Below, piece after piece: positions 4,847 to 7,074 of a stretch of 7,074 bases of DNA (its first letter is position 1; each line of letters opens with the position of its first letter). The translations under genes and the position numbers were made by a program. Source of the stretch: Rhodoferax sp. (GTDB lineage Bacteria; Pseudomonadota; Gammaproteobacteria; Burkholderiales; Burkholderiaceae_C); NCBI GenBank assembly GCA_029946045.1, contig JAQSDS010000062.1, positions 1 through 7,074 of the forward strand. The letters are read 5' to 3'. The notes under the pieces were generated by a model. The model had not been told where the DNA came from. It was given only the letters and a program-made list of their open reading frames with translations, and did no database searches.

Positions 4847-6789
4847 GCTGCAGCCTTGACGGGAGTGAAGGTCTTGGTATCGTCAATCGCCAGGGTGGCG
4901 CTGACGCTGCCGGTGCGGCCGTCTTCGAACTTGACCTGGGTTTCTATGAACTGCGAGGTCATTCCGCCATACAGTGCGTCGATCAACACATGGTATTTTT
5001 CAGCAATGAAGCCGCGACGCACCTTGTTGGTCCGCGTCAATTCGCCGTCATCGGCGTCAAGCTCTTTGTGCAACACCAGAAAGCGGCTCACCTGGCTGCC
5101 CGCCAGCAGGGTGTCGACACTGAGGTCGGCGTTCACTTTTTCAATGCACTCCTTGATGAGCTGGTAGACCTCGGGTTTTTGCGCCAGGTCGGTGTACCCA
5201 GCGTAAGGCAGGTTGCGCCGCTCGGCCCAATTGCCCACCGCGTCGAAGTCGATGTTGATCATCACGCAGACTTTTTCGCGACCATCGCCATAGGCCACGA
5301 CTTCCTTGATGTGCGAGAAGAACTTGAGCTTGTTTTCCACGTACTTGGGGGCGAACATGGCACCGTCGTTGGCACCGCCTTTGATGCGGCCCACGTCTTT
5401 CACGCGGTCGATGATCTTGAGGTGGCCATGGGCATCGAGGAACCCGGCGTCGCTGGTGTGGTACCAGCCGTCAGCCGTCAGCACTTCAGCCGTGGCTTCG
5501 GGGTTTTTGAAATAGCCTTTGAGCAAGCCGGGCGACTTGACCAGGATCTCGCCGTTGTCGGCGACCTTGATCTCGACGCCCTTGCACGGCACACCCACGG
5601 TGTCAGCGCGGGCCTCGTGGTCGGGCTGCAGGCAAACAAACACGGCGGTCTCGGTGGAACCATAAAGCTGCTTCAGGTTGACACCAATCGAACGGTAAAA
5701 ACTGAACAGGTCCGGACCAATGGCTTCTCCTGCGGTGTAGGCCACGCGCACCCGGCTAAAGCCCAGGCTGTTGCGCAAGGGACCATAGACCGTGAAGTTA
5801 CCCATGGCGTACAAGGCCCGATCGACCAGACCGACCGATTTACCGTCCATCAGGGTCGGGCCAACGCGCTTGGCCACGTCCATGAAATAGTGGAACATGT
5901 TGCGTTTGAGGGCGCCTGCGTCTTCCATGCGAATCATCACGCTGGTCAACAGGCCCTCAAACACCCGGGGCGGCGCAAAGTAATAGGTAGGGCCCACTTC
6001 TTTCAGGTCGATCGTGACCGTGGCGGCCGACTCCGGGCAATTCACCACGTAACCACAGCTCAGCCACTGGGCATAGCTGAAAATGTTTTGCCCGATCCAG
6101 GCTGGCGGCAAATAGGCCAGCACATCTTCGGCATGGGTCAGTTTGTCAAATTCGGCGCCAGCACGCGCCCGGTTGAGCAAGGTGTCATGGGTGTGGACCA
6201 CACCTTTGGGGTTGCCGGTGGTGCCGGAGGTGAAAAACATGGCGCCGACATCGTCGGGCTTGACACGGTCAACCGCAGCCTTGAAAAAACCCGGATTTTG
6301 CGCGGCAAAGGCCTTGCCTTCGGCAAGCAAATCGTCAAGCGACTGCAGACCGGGTTCGTCGTAATTGCGCAAACCGCGCGGGTCGTCATAGTAGATGTTG
6401 CTGAGTTGCGGACACTGGTCGCGAATCTCCAGCAGCTTGTCGACCTGCTCCTGGTCTTCGGCAAAGGCAAAACATACCTCTGCGTTATTGAGCGGAAAAA
6501 CACACTCCATCGCTGCCGCGTCCTGGTACAGCGCGATCGGCACCGCACCCAGTGACTGCACTGCCAGCATGGTGGCGTAGAGGCGGGGCCGGTTGGCACC
6601 AATGACCACCATGTGATCATGCTGGCGCAGACCGGCTTGGTGCAAACCACAGGCCAGATGCTCCACCAGCATAGCCAGGTCACCCCAGCTGATGGCCTGC
6701 CAGATGCCATATTCTTTTTCACGCATGGCCGCATCGTTGGGGCGCTGGGCAGCGTGATCTAACAGTAATCGGGGAAACGTCGTTTGCAT
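4843..6789 (-). CDS. AMP-forming long-chain-type acyl-CoA synthetase (ligase)
   Basis: This 648-residue enzyme of the ANL superfamily activates a carboxylic acid with ATP to an acyl-adenylate and then to the CoA thioester. Motifs in order are the P-loop TSGTTGNPKG (187-196), YTAGEAIGP (351-359), YGSTE (376-380), GWYHTSDAG (441-449) and DRVKD (461-465). These are followed by FAPKYVEN (479-486) and a C-terminal ELTRTNKVRR (583-592) carrying the likely catalytic lysine (Lys589). Size and C-terminal motif resemble the bacterial FAA1-like long-chain group. The start at 6789 was chosen because AAGG lies seven bases upstream and MQTTFPRLLLDHA is a normal N-terminus. An in-frame ATG at 6813 has a poorer ribosome-binding site, and ones further up run into the divergent regulator. 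It is first in the operon and overlaps livG by ATGA. It may trap the imported acid as its CoA ester; the substrate is unknown. Confidence 0.93.
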   Translation of the reverse strand: MQTTFPRLLLDHAAQRPNDAAMREKEYGIWQAISWGDLAMLVEHLACGLHQAGLRQHDHMVVIGANRPRLYATMLAVQSLGAVPIALYQDAAAMECVFPLNNAEVCFAFAEDQEQVDKLLEIRDQCPQLSNIYYDDPRGLRNYDEPGLQSLDDLLAEGKAFAAQNPGFFKAAVDRVKPDDVGAMFFTSGTTGNPKGVVHTHDTLLNRARAGAEFDKLTHAEDVLAYLPPAWIGQNIFSYAQWLSCGYVVNCPESAATVTIDLKEVGPTYYFAPPRVFEGLLTSVMIRMEDAGALKRNMFHYFMDVAKRVGPTLMDGKSVGLVDRALYAMGNFTVYGPLRNSLGFSRVRVAYTAGEAIGPDLFSFYRSIGVNLKQLYGSTETAVFVCLQPDHEARADTVGVPCKGVEIKVADNGEILVKSPGLLKGYFKNPEATAEVLTADGWYHTSDAGFLDAHGHLKIIDRVKDVGRIKGGANDGAMFAPKYVENKLKFFSHIKEVVAYGDGREKVCVMINIDFDAVGNWAERRNLPYAGYTDLAQKPEVYQLIKECIEKVNADLSVDTLLAGSQVSRFLVLHKELDADDGELTRTNKVRRGFIAEKYHVLIDALYGGMTSQFIETQVKFEDGRTGSVSATLAIDDTKTFTPVKAAA

Positions 6790-6844
6790 CGCTACACCTT
6801 GTCTCTGAATCATTGCAGCCTGGGTCAAACGCCCAGCGCTGGCT

Positions 6845-6857
6845 AGACCGAATGATA
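6845..6857 (-). promoter_or_regulatory. Predicted promoter of the synthetase-liv operon (-10 box and start point)
   Basis: On the minus strand TATCAT at 6857-6852 matches five of six bases of the sigma-70 -10 consensus, placing transcription start near 6845 and giving a leader of about 56 bases. No good -35 hexamer is seen at 16-18 bp, as expected for a promoter that needs an activator. A short inverted repeat, AGACC-N8-GGTCT (6845-6862), covers the -10, and a 10-bp palindrome CCAGCGCTGG (6833-6842) lies at the start of the leader. The start point is a prediction with an error of a few bases. Confidence 0.4.
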
Positions 6858-6877
6858 GGTCTCGATTTGACGTCAGG

Positions 6878-6895
6878 TTGTCGTTTAGACGACAA
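6878..6895. promoter_or_regulatory. 18-bp inverted-repeat operator in the divergent spacer
   Basis: The sequence TTGTCGT-TTAG-ACGACAA has perfect 7-bp arms. It is centred at 6886.5, which is -41.5 from the start point predicted for the operon on the minus strand, the standard position of a class II Crp/Fnr-family activator. It also overlaps the region where the rightward regulator gene would have its -35. The half-site begins TTG as Fnr-type sites do, but is not the Fnr sequence TTGAT. The adjacent divergent Crp/Fnr-type gene is the natural candidate to bind it. A GntR- or TetR-type protein encoded elsewhere is possible too. A separate 8-bp palindrome TGACGTCA lies at 6868-6875. Confidence 0.55.
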
Positions 6896-6904
6896 TTCGA
6901 GCAT

Positions 6905-6910
6905 TTATAC
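6905..6910 (+). promoter_or_regulatory. Candidate -10 box for the divergent regulator gene
   Basis: TTATAC is the best -10-like hexamer upstream of the regulator, about 55 bp before its start codon. TTTAGA at 6884-6889 would be a weak -35 at 15 bp. The 18-bp operator would then be centred near -30, over the core promoter, which suggests autorepression. The evidence is only sequence resemblance and position. Confidence 0.25.
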
Positions 6911-6964
6911 GTAGGTGTTTTCCCTGCACCCTTAGCCCACCATGCAACAGCTAGCGTCACCCTC

Positions 6965-7074
6965 ATGAAGCCTGAAGTCACTCTGTTTCAGCGCCGTCGC
7001 CCATTGACGGTGACCGAGCTCGCGGTTATTCCCTGGCTCAAATTGCTCTCGGCACCAGAGCGTGAGCGCGCCAT
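6965..7074 (+). CDS. Probable Crp/Fnr-family transcriptional regulator, N-terminal part (truncated)
   Basis: Only the first 36 codons lie in the window; the gene runs off the right edge. The peptide starts MKPEVTLFQRRRPLTVTEL and continues with AVIPWLKLLSAPERERA. This PWL..L...ERERA pattern matches, from recall, the N-terminus before the cyclic-nucleotide-like beta-barrel of Crp/Fnr regulators found in Comamonadaceae. Neither the sensor domain nor the DNA-binding helix-turn-helix can be seen, so the assignment rests on this short stretch plus divergent placement beside the operon. No convincing ribosome-binding site precedes the ATG. An 8-codon reading frame (6942-6968) ends on it with an ATGA overlap. 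The gene is inferred to control the leftward operon through the 18-bp inverted repeat at 6878-6895. Another regulator family remains possible. Confidence 0.6.
   Translation, partial: MKPEVTLFQRRRPLTVTELAVIPWLKLLSAPERERA

Noticed and set aside
4990..6555. A 521-codon open frame on the plus strand opposite the acyl-CoA synthetase
   Set aside because: It is an antisense shadow of a gene with all expected ANL motifs. The translation shows no recognisable motif and is a typical reversed-strand composition.
6811..6842. Palindrome CCAGCGCTGG and a 5-bp stem (CTGGG/CCCAG) in the synthetase leader as a riboswitch
   Set aside because: They are too small and simple for any known riboswitch class. They are noted only as possible minor leader structure or chance palindromes.
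6790..6981. Extension of the synthetase upstream to an ATG at 6981 (712 residues)
   Set aside because: The extra 64 residues have no family resemblance, would run across the operator and promoter region, and overlap the start of the divergent regulator. The start at 6789 has a good ribosome-binding site and normal protein length.

Overview
The window suggests a betaproteobacterium of the order Burkholderiales, probably Comamonadaceae (Rhodoferax/Polaromonas-like). This is an inference from protein style, moderate GC and the gene set; no rRNA or other marker is present. Nearly all of it is one tightly packed leftward (minus-strand) operon. A divergent, truncated Crp/Fnr-type regulator gene starts at the right edge.

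The operon, in transcription order (right to left), begins with a 648-residue AMP-forming long-chain-type acyl-CoA synthetase (4843-6789). Its stop codon overlaps the start of livG (4064-4846) in an ATGA. Then come livH (2983-3912), livM (1820-2896), a periplasmic substrate-binding protein gene (431-1759) and the first 115 codons of livF (1-347, running off the left edge). This is a complete branched-chain-amino-acid-type (HAAT/Liv) ABC importer: two ATPases, two permeases and one binding protein. Co-transcription with a CoA ligase suggests that the imported compound is an organic acid (fatty, aromatic or branched acid) activated to its CoA thioester on entry, rather than an amino acid. That substrate assignment is inference.

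The most unusual non-coding content is a 52-bp hairpin-forming repeat present three times, each copy differing from the copy at 4002-4053 by at most one base. All three lie in the same orientation and only in gene junctions: two between livG and livH, one between livH and livM. They bracket livH exactly. The few base differences keep the hairpin intact in the operon mRNA: one is in the loop and the other gives a G-U wobble. The livM/binding-protein junction holds a weak hairpin with a T tract. The binding-protein/livF junction holds two consecutive hairpins, one of which is fully paired only in the operon RNA. Every junction except the translationally coupled synthetase/livG one therefore carries RNA structure, suggesting that the operon mRNA is segmented to set protein ratios.

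The 175-bp divergent spacer (6790-6964) contains an 18-bp inverted repeat (7-bp arms, 4-bp centre). It is centred about 41.5 bp upstream of the start point predicted from a TATCAT -10 box for the synthetase operon, the geometry of a class II Crp/Fnr activator site. The same site sits over the likely promoter of the regulator, so one site could activate the operon and control the regulator's own gene.
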